Assembly (NCBI RefSeq): GCF_003286085.1
Contig: NW_020825321.1
Location: 1,178,001-1,242,000, forward strand
Direction: 5' to 3'
Length of the DNA: 64,000 nt
DNA from: Drosophila persimilis
Taxonomy: Eukaryota; Arthropoda; Insecta; Diptera; Drosophilidae
Under the pieces are notes generated by a model. That model searched no databases and was not told the DNA's origin. It saw only the letters and a list, made by a program, of their open reading frames with translations. The position numbers and the translations under genes were made by a program. Positions 1 through 10,020 of the stretch are shown piece after piece. The stretch's first letter is position 1. Each line of letters begins with the position of its first letter.

Positions 1-2208
1 TAACGTATAAAAAAAGGTATAAATACTGGGATCCACAAAAGGGAACATTTGGAAAAGTACCAAGAAGGGATATTGGTCTCCCTATGTTACTCAACCTTGC
101 CGCCTAAATTCAAGTTAAATGGGAAACGAAGGAGAGCGGTTTTTTTTCTGTTTTTTTTAGTTGAAACCTGTAAAATAATTACGGCGTCAATTCGAAAATG
201 GAGGATTCTCAAGTTTAACGCTGTACTGGGGGGTCTCAGACTGTGCAGATCTAGCCTCGGTCTCTTGGAAGAAAAACTGTTGGCGAAGACGGACGTGTTT
301 TTTTGTCCCGTCCAAGTATAAAGAAAAAAAAGAGGAATAAAAAAAAAACCGGGAAAAGATCTTAACAGCTGAATACAGCAAAAAGAAAGAAATATTGTGC
401 GTTTATAAAGTAAAAGTGTGTGAAGTGCCAATTTCAATTGGTATGTATTGCAGCGTCGCTAATATACACCACATACACTCGTGGCGTAGGGTAGTGTTTT
501 TTTTTTATTGTAGGAAATTAATTTTTCAGATTGGCGGTTAGTACCGGCCTAAACTTCGGGCAATCGTTTGGGTACCTGTCTGAACCCCAATACGAAAGCT
601 CGCAACAACAATTTCCCCGATATTAGGGCCTCCGGCCGCGACAAGGGACTTATGCTCCTCGCCCAAATACAGCTCCGTACCAAAAATTCCCAGCGCTAGG
701 CCGAGCAGCACAAAGCGAGAGGCGTAAAAGATCGGCTCATCAGTCGCTTTGCAGGCGCGAGCCACTTATGTGTCACGGACCCGCGATATATTGAAAGCCG
801 TCCAAGTCTGCGGAAATTGTTAAAGCTACGTAAACGGTCAACCAATTTCTACCCGAAATATAGATCTGGGTCTAGACCTATTTTTGTTTCCCCATACGAA
901 GTGCCGAGGAGTGCCCAGATGTGAAGCCGGCGGCAACGACGGTCGTTTTTTTTATATCCATCAGTGTAACCGCTGATTCCTAATTTATGTTATAGAGTCA
1001 TTAGTGTAATTAGTTTAGTAAATTTCTTTTGGTTGTGTTTTAAATTCTGTTCGGAAGAAATAGCAAGTGGAATGTGTGACAGGGCGAAAGTGAACAACGG
1101 TTAACCGGCAGAGGAGAGCGTGAGTTTTTTTTGTTGTAAAATTATTTCTCCAGCTTTCGTTTTAGGAACGTTGCCGCAGTCCATGGAAGCGCTTTCATCG
1201 CTGTTTCAACGCATTTATTAAAACAAATCAAGGAAGGCCGTAAGTGATCCCAAAAACATAAAGATAAAATATTGGAGGTTGTTTGTTATTAGCAACTATT
1301 TATTGTATAACCGAAAAAGAAAAAGATCTCACGTAGTCAGGGGCTTCTTCGCTTAAGAGAGGCTGGGCGCTCTCCCTTATGTCTTGCTGGCAACCATAAG
1401 CGCTTACGCCGCGCATAAGAGACAGCCCTCTTAAGAACAAGGCACAAAAGGGAAGATGCGAGGCTGGTCGCTCTGACGTTCTTTTATGCTTTCTACTTGC
1501 GGTTGCTTTCGCTAATGCACTTGAATAACTGACCTGCCATAACGATCGCTGCGCACAGTTTTTTTTTCATTCCCTTTTGCATATTTATTTATTATTATTA
1601 TCTATTTGCCTAACATAAAAACTAGAGATATGTACCCTTCCCTTCCTTCAATTTGTAAGTTACATTTCAATCTAAATTGTATTATTAAGAGTTAAGCATT
1701 TATTAGTTTACGAGTTGCGATGCATGTGCTATTGCTCAATATGAAATATAGGATTTAACATGAATCGGGGCTAGAGTTCTAATATGCGGGGACCATGCTG
1801 GGCAAATGAGGGTAATGGGGTTGGATAGGAGGCTGTAAGAGCCTTCTTTATGGGATCACCGGATGAACCGGGAGCGGTGATCATGGTAGGGTGGGCATGA
1901 GGGGTCACAACAACACCGTGGCACGACTTGTATGTGTGTATGTGTCCGTGTGCGTAGTTAGGTGTATTTGCTCTTGTACATATTTGTGCCGATACTTCGC
2001 TTGCACGTGAAATTTTAATGAACGTTACTGTGTCAGTATTATGATTGTTGGAGTAGAGCTGTGTCCCGTCCGTTCTGGGTAATAAAAAAAAAACCCCCCC
2101 ATTTCTTGCCGATGAGACGGAAGCCGGAACAAGCACGTGCCCGGACGGGAGACAAATCATCACCTGCTCAGCCTTCCGTGAAGGTTTGGTAATATCCAAT
2201 ATGCTACA
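1..2208 (+). repeat. 5' LTR (lacks its first ~20-40 bp)
   Basis: Position 1 corresponds to 7813 in the 3' LTR. The shared sequence ends at the CTACA at 2204-2208; beyond it the two copies diverge. A TATA-like run (GTATAAAAAAAGGTATAAATA) lies at about 6-26. Antisense reading frames of 75 codons (538-765) and 142 codons (1771-2199) are open in both LTR copies, which proves nothing because LTRs are copied together. Confidence 0.9.
538..765 (-). other. Antisense protein-like reading frame inside LTR (75 codons, no ATG)
   Basis: On the minus strand an open frame of 75 codons begins with GTG directly after a TAA and ends in TAA. Its composition is unlike the AT-rich surroundings: mixed charged and hydrophobic residues with a hydrophobic stretch (residues about 18-30) and GC-rich third positions. 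An identical copy is at 8350-8577 in the 3' LTR. It may be a fossil of a captured exon or regulatory DNA that happens to be open. I do not recognise the protein and there is no ATG. Confidence 0.25.
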
Positions 2209-2222
2209 GTTAGTTTATTATT

Positions 2223-2240
2223 TGGCGCCCAACGTGGGGC
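2223..2240 (+). other. Primer-binding site, tRNA-Lys type
   Basis: TGGCGCCCAACGTGGGGC is the standard form of a Lys-tRNA-complementary minus-strand primer site, as used by gypsy and Osvaldo/Ulysses-type elements. It lies 14 nt after the last base shared by the two LTRs, a wider gap than the usual 0-5 nt. Confidence 0.85.
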
Positions 2241-3009
2241 CCGAGTTGTCGCAACTGACAACAAACCGGCAAGGCCCAAATGATTGTGAAAATTGTGGAA
2301 TGTAGATGTGACCTTACATTCCCAACCAGTATCGGAACAAATGTGTCTTTCTAGTTGTCATTCTGTTTTGTTTGTTTTGGTTTTATCACTTTATGCTGGA
2401 TCAGCGCAGTGGGTTACTAAAATATTGCCACCGTTGTAAGTGACCAAGCGGGCTCCTATGATGCAGGCCGGAATGATGAGTACATATAACACCGGTACCA
2501 CCCCGATGCATCGAGCCTATTACTATTCGTTTCGTTCTTTCTTTCTTTATTCGTTTGTCTTCCTTTCCTTCCTGTTCCTTCTGGCCAATGCTGGAGGAAT
2601 GCTCCTGCTTTTTCCGGTCTGGATTATCCGATCAGGAACGGTGGGTGAAAGGCCTCAATTTGCCAGGAAGGAGTTGTGAATGGACTCATACTCATCGGGC
2701 TGGGTATCTGGTATCGTTGGATGGAAACGTGGTATAAAACTATTAACCACCGCGAAAGACCCGGACCGCCTATAGCTACGAGTTGTGGGTTATTATTAAT
2801 TTCTTTATGAGTACAGTTGAGTAAATGTAGTACATGGGAAACATCATACACATACACACACTTAGATATACCCTATTATTCCCTTTGACTTAAGCATGGT
2901 CCTAGCAGATTGTTTTTTTTTGGTTTGATACTGTATCTTTTTTTTATTAATTTCTTAAATTTTATTTATCTATTTAATTACGTTATTATTATATTTTATA
3001 TTTTATATT
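2241..3009 (+). other. Untranslated leader of the gypsy-type element
   Basis: This stretch of about 770 nt between primer site and gag start holds only short unconvincing reading frames. The last 120 nt before the gag ATG are extremely AT-rich. It probably carries the packaging signal, by analogy with other LTR elements; nothing in the sequence shows that directly. Confidence 0.5.
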
Positions 3010-4483
3010 ATGCCCGTATTTGGCAGTTGCGAGAATTTAGCAGACGAAGAATTACAAGAAAGTGTTTGCTTGATCTGCCAGGCTCAGGTGGAATATTTGG
3101 CTCAGCTCCTTACCACGTCTTGTGGTCACACTTTCCATAGGGCCTGTTTTGGCGCTCGAGTGGGTTCTAAGAAGGTTTGTCCTGTCTGCAAAACGTCTTT
3201 TCAGTCATCGACGTTGAATTTATTAGACGAACCTGCTGGGGATACCGTCGGAACCTTATTGGTACCAAAAATGCCTGATACAAGGAGTAAAGCCCATGTG
3301 GGGGCTCCACAGGGAGCTTCGACGTCTGCTTCGGCCAATCAGCCGCAAACTAGGGAAGCTGGTCCGCCAGTGGTGGTAGCTCCGCCGCCTAGTAACGAGC
3401 TTCAGCGAATGATAGCCGAAGCCATGGCTGAAGCCTCGTTGACACAAACCGAGATGCTAAGCAATGCGATCGCTAACGGTTTTCAAGGTATTCTCAGCTC
3501 TCTCATGGGCCAATTGGCAAATACAGCGGATGTTCCTTCGAGGGATAACCAAGCTGGAGAAGGATCGGCACGACGGGCGACACCTTTGCCCGGGTTTCAG
3601 GGTTTCGAAACAGCCAGCAGGAATTCCCCCATGAGTGTGGATATTCGACCAGAGCGTGTTAGTCAAATTTTAGTCAATTGGAAGCTTAGGTTCTCTGGGC
3701 GGACTGGAATTTCCGTCGACGATTTCATTTATCGGGTAGAAGCGCTCACGATCCAAACATTGGACGGGAATTTCGAGTTGCTTTCGAGATACGTGAGCAA
3801 TCTCTTTGAGGGAAGTGCCAGTGACTGGTATTGGCGCTACCATAAGAGTGGTCGTTTGGGTCGTTTGGGCCGACCTTAAATCTTCATTGTTAGTACGATT
3901 CAAGGATGCGAGGACAGACGTCAACATTCGAGCTGCAATAGACCGAAGAAAGCAGAAGGAGAACGAATCATTTGATGAGTTCTACGAAGCGATTGTCCGA
4001 CTGGCAGATACCCTGACAACGCCCTTGTCAGAAGGTTCCCTGATGGAGTCACTCCGATCCAATTTATTGCCGGAGATACAGCATGAACTGCTATATGAAA
4101 AGATCTTTAGCATTGCACAGTTAAGACACTTGGTGAAGACTCGGGAACTGTTCATGCAAACTGTTGGTAAAGATCCGGTGGCTAGACCACGACCAGCACC
4201 AAGACGGTTGGTTCACGCGGTAGAAAGCCCAGGGCAAGAGGAGTCAGACGAAAGTGAGGGGGAGATAGCAGAGTTCAACTTAGTCTGTTGGAACTGCCGT
4301 GGTAATGGTCATCGCTACCAGGATTGCGTAGCAGAGCGAGTAGTTTTTTGCTATGGGTGTGGCCAGCCTGACACTTACAAGCCGTCGTGCCAAAAATGCC
4401 AAGCAACAAAAAACACCCAAGTGCGTGCACCCTTGAAAAGTGCACGCAGACCATCAGCGTCCAAAGCGACGAACACCGAGTAG
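3010..4483 (+). pseudogene. gag: Gag with N-terminal RING-H2 finger and C-terminal zinc knuckles, one frameshift
   Basis: Gag forms the particle and binds element RNA. Translation from the ATG at 3010 gives a RING-H2 pattern: Cys20-Cys23, Cys38, His40, His43, Cys46, Cys57-Cys60. RING-H2 fingers are typical of ubiquitin E3 ligases and are unusual at the start of a Gag. A Pro/Ala-rich linker and a capsid-like region follow. Near 3845-3880 the capsid homology leaves frame 1 (stop at 3877-3879) and continues in frame 2 (R-F-K-D-A-R-T-D region) to 4483. A small indel around the repeated GGTCGTTTGG at 3849-3870 therefore breaks this copy. The frame-2 part ends with a CX2CX4HX4C knuckle (about 4289-4330) and a second knuckle in which Thr replaces the His. 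It overlaps pol by about 97 nt. A programmed +1 shift is possible, but an indel mutation is simpler. Confidence 0.8.
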
Positions 4484-7400
4484 CGATAGAAGCTGCTACG
4501 CAATTCCCAATCCCAATAGTAAACAATAATTTAACCATAGTTAATAAGAAAATAACACAGGAAGAAAAAGAGGATAGGGAGTCTAAACGGAAGGCACGAG
4601 CTAAAGTACGTCGGGAAGAATTTGTCAGAAATCTAAGGTTAGAGAAAAAAGCTCTGGTATCGTCAATAATATCAGAAGATCTCAGGCCATATGCAGAGGT
4701 CACATTATTAGACAGAAAGCTTGTTGGATTAATGGATACAGGGGCATCTATTAGTTGCATTGGTGGAGATTTGGCCAGCGAGCTGCTTGAAAGCCAATTT
4801 CAATTTAAGCCCATGACATCCACAGTTCGGACAGCGGGTGGGCAGTCTCAGAGAGTGGTTGGGAAGCTTAAAGCGGAAGTGGGCTATAAAGGTGTTACCA
4901 GGTCTGTTACCCTATACATCGTTCCAACCCTAACGCAGCCTCTGTATCTGGGCATTAACTTTTGGACCAAATTTGGCTTATTGCCAGCCGATTTGTATCC
5001 ACAAGGAAGTGCTAATGACACGGTGAACCATTGCGATGAGGTGTGGAAGCCAGAAAACCAACGTCCTTTATCGGAGGTGCAACGAGAACAACTGAATAGA
5101 ACCATTCAGTGTCTTCCGTCTTTCGCGGATAATGGTTTAGGAAAAACCACGTTGTTGTCCCATGTAATAGATGTAGGTGAGGCAAAGCCCACAAAACAAC
5201 GACACTATGCAGTGTCCCCAGCTATCGAGAAATTAATGTATGAGGAGTTGGATCGCATGTTAGCGCTAGGGGTCATCGAAGAATCCAACAGTGCGTGGTC
5301 TTGTCCGGTAGTACTCGTCCGGAAGCCGGAGAAGGTTCGTCTTTGTATAGACAGCCGCAAGGTGAACGAGGTGACTCGGAAGGACGCGTATCCCATGCCG
5401 CTCATAGATGGGATCTTAAGCCGGTTACCAAAGGCAGAATACATAACTAGCCTCGACCTAAAAGATGCCTACTGGCAAATACCGCTAGAAGAAGGTTCTA
5501 GGGATAAAACAGCATTCACAGTGCCTGGACGGCCGCTTTACCAGTTTAAAGTTATGCCGTTTGGGCTTACCAATGCGCCGTCTACTATGTCCAAACTTAT
5601 GGACCGCATTATTCCAGCCAATCTTCGAAACGAAGTGTTTATATACTTGGATGACCTGCTTATAGTGTCAGACACCTTTGAAAGGCATTTGAGTGTGTTA
5701 AAAGTATTAGCAGAGAAGCTGTCTGCAGCGGGGCTTACAATTAATATACAGAAGAGCAAGTTCTGTGTGCCTGAGGTCCGCTATCTGGGGCATGTAGTGG
5801 GTCACGGTATTATAGGCATGGACTTGGACAAAATAGAGGCCATTAAGGAATATCCTGCTCCGAAGTCGGTGAAACAGTTGCGTCGATTCTTGGGTATGAC
5901 GGGATGGTACCACAAATTTATAAAGAATTTTGCGGCTATTGCGGCGCCTCTGACGGACGCCCTGAAGCAGAAACGCCAGTTCATTTGGTCCGAAGAAGCA
6001 GAAGCTGCATTCACAGCGCTGAAGAACTCAATGTGTGAAGCGCCCGTCTTACACACACCGAATTTTGAAAAGCCTTTCTTTATCCACTGCGACGCTAGTC
6101 ACTCAGGAGTAGGAGGGGTACTGATGCAGATGAACGAAGAGGGCGATGAAGTACCAATTGCGTTTATGTCACGAAAATTGAATAAGTGCCAACGTGCTTA
6201 CTCGGTGACGGAAAAGGAATGCTTAGCTGCCATTCTGAGCATCAAGAAATTTCGCGCTTGTGTAGAGGGACATCAATTTACGGTGATAACCGACCATGCC
6301 TCCTTGAAGTGGCTGATGTCCCAATCAGATCTGAGTAGCAGACTGGCCAGATGGGCTTTGAAGCTTCAGGGGTATTCCTTTAATATTAGGCACCGAAAAG
6401 GGTCTCGAAACATCGTTCCAGACGCCTTGTCTCGGGTCTTTTCCCCAGATTTGTCAGAGATCGAACCAGAAGAAAGGATCGATTTGGAGTCGGAGCACTT
6501 TAGTTCGACGGATTACGTTTCCCTTAGGGCTAAAGTAGCGAGTAGTCAGGCTCAGATGCCAGATGTAAAGGTGGTAGGCAGGCATATATATCGTCGCACC
6601 GAGCACGCAACAGGCGAAAGGGTAGCGGATGAACTCTGTTGGAAAATTTGGATTCCCAAGGGGCTCATAGATTCGGTCCTGAAAATGGCCCACGAGCACG
6701 CCCTATCTGCACACGGAGGCATAAATAAAACGCTCGAAAAGGTTCGGCGCTACTATTATTGGCCGACCTTGTTAAAAGATGTCAAAGAGTTCATAAACCG
6801 GTGTGAAATTTGTAAGTGTACTAAGCATCCAAATAGACCTTTAAGACCGCCACTAGCAAAAACGGGGGAAACAGAACGGTTCTTTCAGAAGCTCTACGTA
6901 GATTTTCTGGGACCGTATCCTAGAAGTCGTAGTGGGAATGTCGGGATATTTGTGGTGTTAGATCATTTTTCCAAATTTCCGTTTATTAAACCCGTAAAAA
7001 AATTTACCGCCGACGCCATCGTACCATACATTGAGGAACAATTATTTCACTGCTTTGGAGTGCCGGAAAAGCTAGTCTCGGACAACGGCGTCCAATTTAA
7101 GTCCCATGCATTCAACTCCTTGCTTCAGAAGTATGGCATAGAGCACGCTTACACCGCCGTTTACGCTCCGCAGGCTAACGCGTCCGAGCGAGTTAACAGA
7201 TCTATCTTGACAGCAATCAAAGCCTACATAAATACTGACCAAGGTAACTGGGATGAGCAGCTCAGCAGTGTAGCCTGTGCGTTAAGATCGGCTGTGCACA
7301 GTGCCGTAAAGGCGGGTCCATACCAGTTGGCGTTTGGGCAACAGATCACGAATGGTACCACGTATCAGTTGTTGAGGCAGCTAGAGATGTTAGAAGATCG

Positions 7401-7713
7401 TTGGGTGCATTTTTCTAGGGACGACTCATTTGATCTGATGCGTGGCACGGCAAAGGAGGCAATGAGGGCTCAGCACGAACGAAATGAAAAGACGTATAAC
7501 CTTCAAAGTAAGGAGGTATCATTCAGAGTGGGACAGGAGGTTTACCGTCGGAATTTCCAGCAAAGTAATTTCGTGAAAGGATTTAATGCCAAGTTGGCTC
7601 CCGTTTTTGTGAAGTCCCGGGTAAGGCGACAGTTGGGTCAAGCCTATTACGAGCTAGAGGATCTGCAAGGACGTCTGATCGGCAAATTCCATGCCAAAGA
7701 TATCAAACAGTAG
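4387..7713 (+). CDS. pol: Pol polyprotein: protease, reverse transcriptase, RNase H, integrase
   Basis: A single uninterrupted frame encodes the replication enzymes. Counting from 4387 (a GTG; true entry is probably by frameshift from gag at about 4411), the order is: aspartic protease with DTGAS at residues 117-121; RT with the YLDD box at 420-423; RNase H with HCDAS near 566-570; integrase with an HHCC zinc module near 768-805; and the catalytic core with Asp in VDFLGP (about 838), Asp in SDNG (about 898) and Glu in SERVNRS (about 933). The C-terminal tail resembles the integrase end of gypsy elements without a chromodomain. The length (about 1100 residues) suits a complete Ty3/gypsy Pol. 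The frame is intact, so Pol could be functional, but the gag frameshift upstream would block normal expression of this copy. Confidence 0.93.
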   Translation: MPKMPSNKKHPSACTLEKCTQTISVQSDEHRVAIEAATQFPIPIVNNNLTIVNKKITQEEKEDRESKRKARAKVRREEFVRNLRLEKKALVSSIISEDLRPYAEVTLLDRKLVGLMDTGASISCIGGDLASELLESQFQFKPMTSTVRTAGGQSQRVVGKLKAEVGYKGVTRSVTLYIVPTLTQPLYLGINFWTKFGLLPADLYPQGSANDTVNHCDEVWKPENQRPLSEVQREQLNRTIQCLPSFADNGLGKTTLLSHVIDVGEAKPTKQRHYAVSPAIEKLMYEELDRMLALGVIEESNSAWSCPVVLVRKPEKVRLCIDSRKVNEVTRKDAYPMPLIDGILSRLPKAEYITSLDLKDAYWQIPLEEGSRDKTAFTVPGRPLYQFKVMPFGLTNAPSTMSKLMDRIIPANLRNEVFIYLDDLLIVSDTFERHLSVLKVLAEKLSAAGLTINIQKSKFCVPEVRYLGHVVGHGIIGMDLDKIEAIKEYPAPKSVKQLRRFLGMTGWYHKFIKNFAAIAAPLTDALKQKRQFIWSEEAEAAFTALKNSMCEAPVLHTPNFEKPFFIHCDASHSGVGGVLMQMNEEGDEVPIAFMSRKLNKCQRAYSVTEKECLAAILSIKKFRACVEGHQFTVITDHASLKWLMSQSDLSSRLARWALKLQGYSFNIRHRKGSRNIVPDALSRVFSPDLSEIEPEERIDLESEHFSSTDYVSLRAKVASSQAQMPDVKVVGRHIYRRTEHATGERVADELCWKIWIPKGLIDSVLKMAHEHALSAHGGINKTLEKVRRYYYWPTLLKDVKEFINRCEICKCTKHPNRPLRPPLAKTGETERFFQKLYVDFLGPYPRSRSGNVGIFVVLDHFSKFPFIKPVKKFTADAIVPYIEEQLFHCFGVPEKLVSDNGVQFKSHAFNSLLQKYGIEHAYTAVYAPQANASERVNRSILTAIKAYINTDQGNWDEQLSSVACALRSAVHSAVKAGPYQLAFGQQITNGTTYQLLRQLEMLEDRWVHFSRDDSFDLMRGTAKEAMRAQHERNEKTYNLQSKEVSFRVGQEVYRRNFQQSNFVKGFNAKLAPVFVKSRVRRQLGQAYYELEDLQGRLIGKFHAKDIKQ
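4408..4448 (+). promoter_or_regulatory. -1 ribosomal frameshift signal for gag-pol
   Basis: In the gag frame the codons ACA AAA AAC place the heptamer A AAA AAC at 4408-4414, a classical X XXY YYZ slippery site. Seven nucleotides later a perfect 9-bp inverted repeat, TGCGTGCAC (4422-4430) and GTGCACGCA (4440-4448), encloses a 9-nt loop. A -1 slip here moves ribosomes from gag frame 2 into pol frame 1, where the codons AAA CAC CCA AGT of pol follow. Heptamer, spacer and hairpin all match known -1 frameshift rules; activity is inferred. Confidence 0.85.
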
Positions 7714-7784
7714 CACCATGGTTAAAAATCGCTCTAAGTGGGAATCACCCTTTTGGTCCTTCTTCCCCAAAGTGTGATTTTGGT

Positions 7785-7792
7785 AGGGGGGA
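7785..7792 (+). other. Polypurine tract
   Basis: AGGGGGGA immediately precedes the most likely 3' LTR start (TTTGAAGTGG, TG at 7795-7796). It would prime plus-strand DNA. An alternative LTR start at TGTG (7773) cannot be excluded because the 5' copy of this junction is outside the window. Confidence 0.6.
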
Positions 7793-7794
7793 TT

Positions 7795-10020
7795 TGAAGT
7801 GGTTTGAAAGAGTAACGTATAAAAAAAGGTATAAATACTGGGATCCACAAAAGGGAACATTTGGAAAAGTACCAAGAAGGGATATTGGTCTCCCTATGTT
7901 ACTCAACCTTGCCGCCTAAATTCAAGTTAAAAGGGAAACGAAGGAGAGCGGTTTTTTTTTCTGTTTTTTTTAGTTGAAACCTGTAAAATAATTACGGCGT
8001 CAATTCGAAAATGGAGGATTCTCAAGTTTAACGCTGTACTGGGGGGTCTCAGACTGTGCAGATCTAGCCTCGGTCTCTTGGAAGAAAAACTGTTGGCGAA
8101 GACGGACGTGTTTTTTAGTCCCGTCCAAGTATAAAGAAAAAAAAGAGGAATAAAAAAAAAACCGGGAAAAGATCTTAACAGCTGAATACAGCAAAAAGAA
8201 AGAAATATTGTGCGTTTATAAAGTAAAAGTGTGTGAAGTGCCAATTTCAATTGGTATGTATTGCAGCGTCGCTAATATACACCACATACACTCGTGGCGT
8301 AGGGTAGTGTTTTTTTTTATTGTAGGAAATTAATTTTTCAGATTGGCGGTTAGTACCGGCCTAAACTTCGGGCAATCGTTTGGGTACCTGTCTGAACCCC
8401 AATACGAAAGCTCGCAACAACAATTTCCCCGATATTAGGGCCTCCGGCCGCGACAAGGGACTTATGCTCCTCGCCCAAATACAGCTCCGTACCAAAAATT
8501 CCCAGCGCTAGGCCGAGCAGCACAAAGCGAGAGGCGTAAAAGATCGGCTCATCAGTCGCTTTGCAGGCGCGAGCCACTTATGTGTCACGGACCCGCGATA
8601 TATTGAAAGCCGTCCAAGTCTGCGGAAATTGTTAAAGCTACGTAAACGGTCAACCAATTTCTACCCGAAATATAGATCTGGGTCTAGACCTATTTTTGTT
8701 TCCCCATACGAAGTGCCGAGGAGTGCCCAGATGTGAAGCCGGGGGCAACGACGGTCGTTTTTTTTATATCCATCAGTGTAACCGCTGATTCCTAATTTAT
8801 GTTATAGAGTCATTAGTGTAATTAGTTTAGTAAATTTCTTTTGGTTGTGTTTTAAATTCTGTTCGGAAGAAATAGCAAGTGGAATGTGTGACAGGGCGAA
8901 AGTGAACAACGGTTAACCGGCAGAGGAGAGCGTGAGTTTTTTTTGTTGTAAAATTATTTCTCCAGCTTTCGTTTTAGGAACGTTGCCGCAGTCCATGGAA
9001 GCGCTTTCATCGCTGTTTCAACGCATTTATTAAAACAAATCAAGGAAGGCCGTAAGTGATCCCAAAAACATAAAGATAAAATATTGGAGGTTGTTTGTTA
9101 TTAGCAACTATTTATTGTATAACCGAAAAAGAAAAAGATCTCACGTAGTCAGGGGCTTCTTCGCTTAAGAGAGGCTGGGCGCTCTCCCTTATGTCTTGCT
9201 GGCAACCATAAGCGCTTACGCCGCGCATAAGAGACAGCCCTCTTAAGAACAAGGCACAAAAGGGAAGATGCGAGGCTGGTCGCTCTGACGTTCTTTTATG
9301 CTTTCTACTTGCGGTTGCTTTCGCTAATGCACTTGAATAACTGACCTGCCATAACGATCGCTGCGCACAGTTTTTTTTTCATTCCCTTTTGCATATTTAT
9401 TTATTATTATTATCTATTTGCCTAACATAAAAACTAGAGATATGTACCCTTCCCTTCCTTCAATTTGTAAGTTAAATTTCAATCTAAATTGTATTATTAA
9501 GAGTTAAGCATTTATTAGTTTACGAGTTGCGATGCATGTGCTATTGCTCAATATGAAATATAGGATTTAACATGAATCGGGGCTAGAGTTCTAATATGCG
9601 GGGACCATGCTGGGCAAATGAGGGTAATGGGGTTGGATAGGAGGCTGTAAGAGCCTTCTTTATGGGATCACCGGATGAACCGGGAGCGGTGATCATGGTA
9701 GGGTGGGCATGAGGGGTCACAACAACACCGTGGCACGACTTGTATGTGTGTATGTGTCCGTGTGCGTAGTTAGGTGTATTTGCTCTTGTACATATTTGTG
9801 CCGAAACTTCGCTTGCACGTGAAATTTGAATGAACGTTACTGTGTCAGTATTATGATTGTTGGAGTAGAGCTGTGTCCCGTCCGTTCTGGGAAATAAAAA
9901 AAAAACCCCCCCATTTCTTGCCGATGAGACGGAAGCCGGAACAAGCACGTGCCCGGACGGGAGACAAATCATCACCTGCTCAGCCTTCCGTGAAGGTTTG
10001 GAAATATCCAATATGCTACA
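7795..10020 (+). repeat. 3' LTR of the gypsy-type element
   Basis: It is near-identical to 1-2208 from 7813 onward and ends in ...GCTACA at 10020. About 2226 bp if it starts at 7795. It carries the same antisense frames (8350-8577 and 9583-10011). Sequence after 10020 belongs to a different, minus-strand element. Confidence 0.88.

Larger units (their letters stand above)
1..10020 (+). mobile_element. Ty3/gypsy LTR retrotransposon with ~2.2 kb LTRs (5' end cut by window)
   Basis: The sequence from position 1 to 2208 recurs almost unchanged at 7813-10020, giving two long direct repeats around a gag-pol body. The order is LTR, primer-binding site, 0.8 kb leader, gag, pol, purine tract, LTR; no env ORF lies between pol and the 3' LTR. 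LTRs of about 2.2 kb, a TGGCGCCC primer site and a 10 kb total resemble the Osvaldo/Ulysses lineage of Drosophila, but family membership is inferred from layout only. The LTR copies differ by a few substitutions and homopolymer lengths, so the insertion is young. The left flank is outside the window, so no target duplication can be checked. Downstream it abuts a minus-strand LTR element leader. Confidence 0.9.

Noticed and set aside
1771..2199. 142-codon antisense frame in the gypsy-type LTR (also 9583-10011)
   Set aside because: It contains low-complexity stretches and no recognisable domain; presence in both LTRs is expected from LTR copying.
2440..2857. Short frames in the leader of the gypsy-type element
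   Set aside because: No domain, biased composition and mutual overlap on both strands; more likely untranslated leader.
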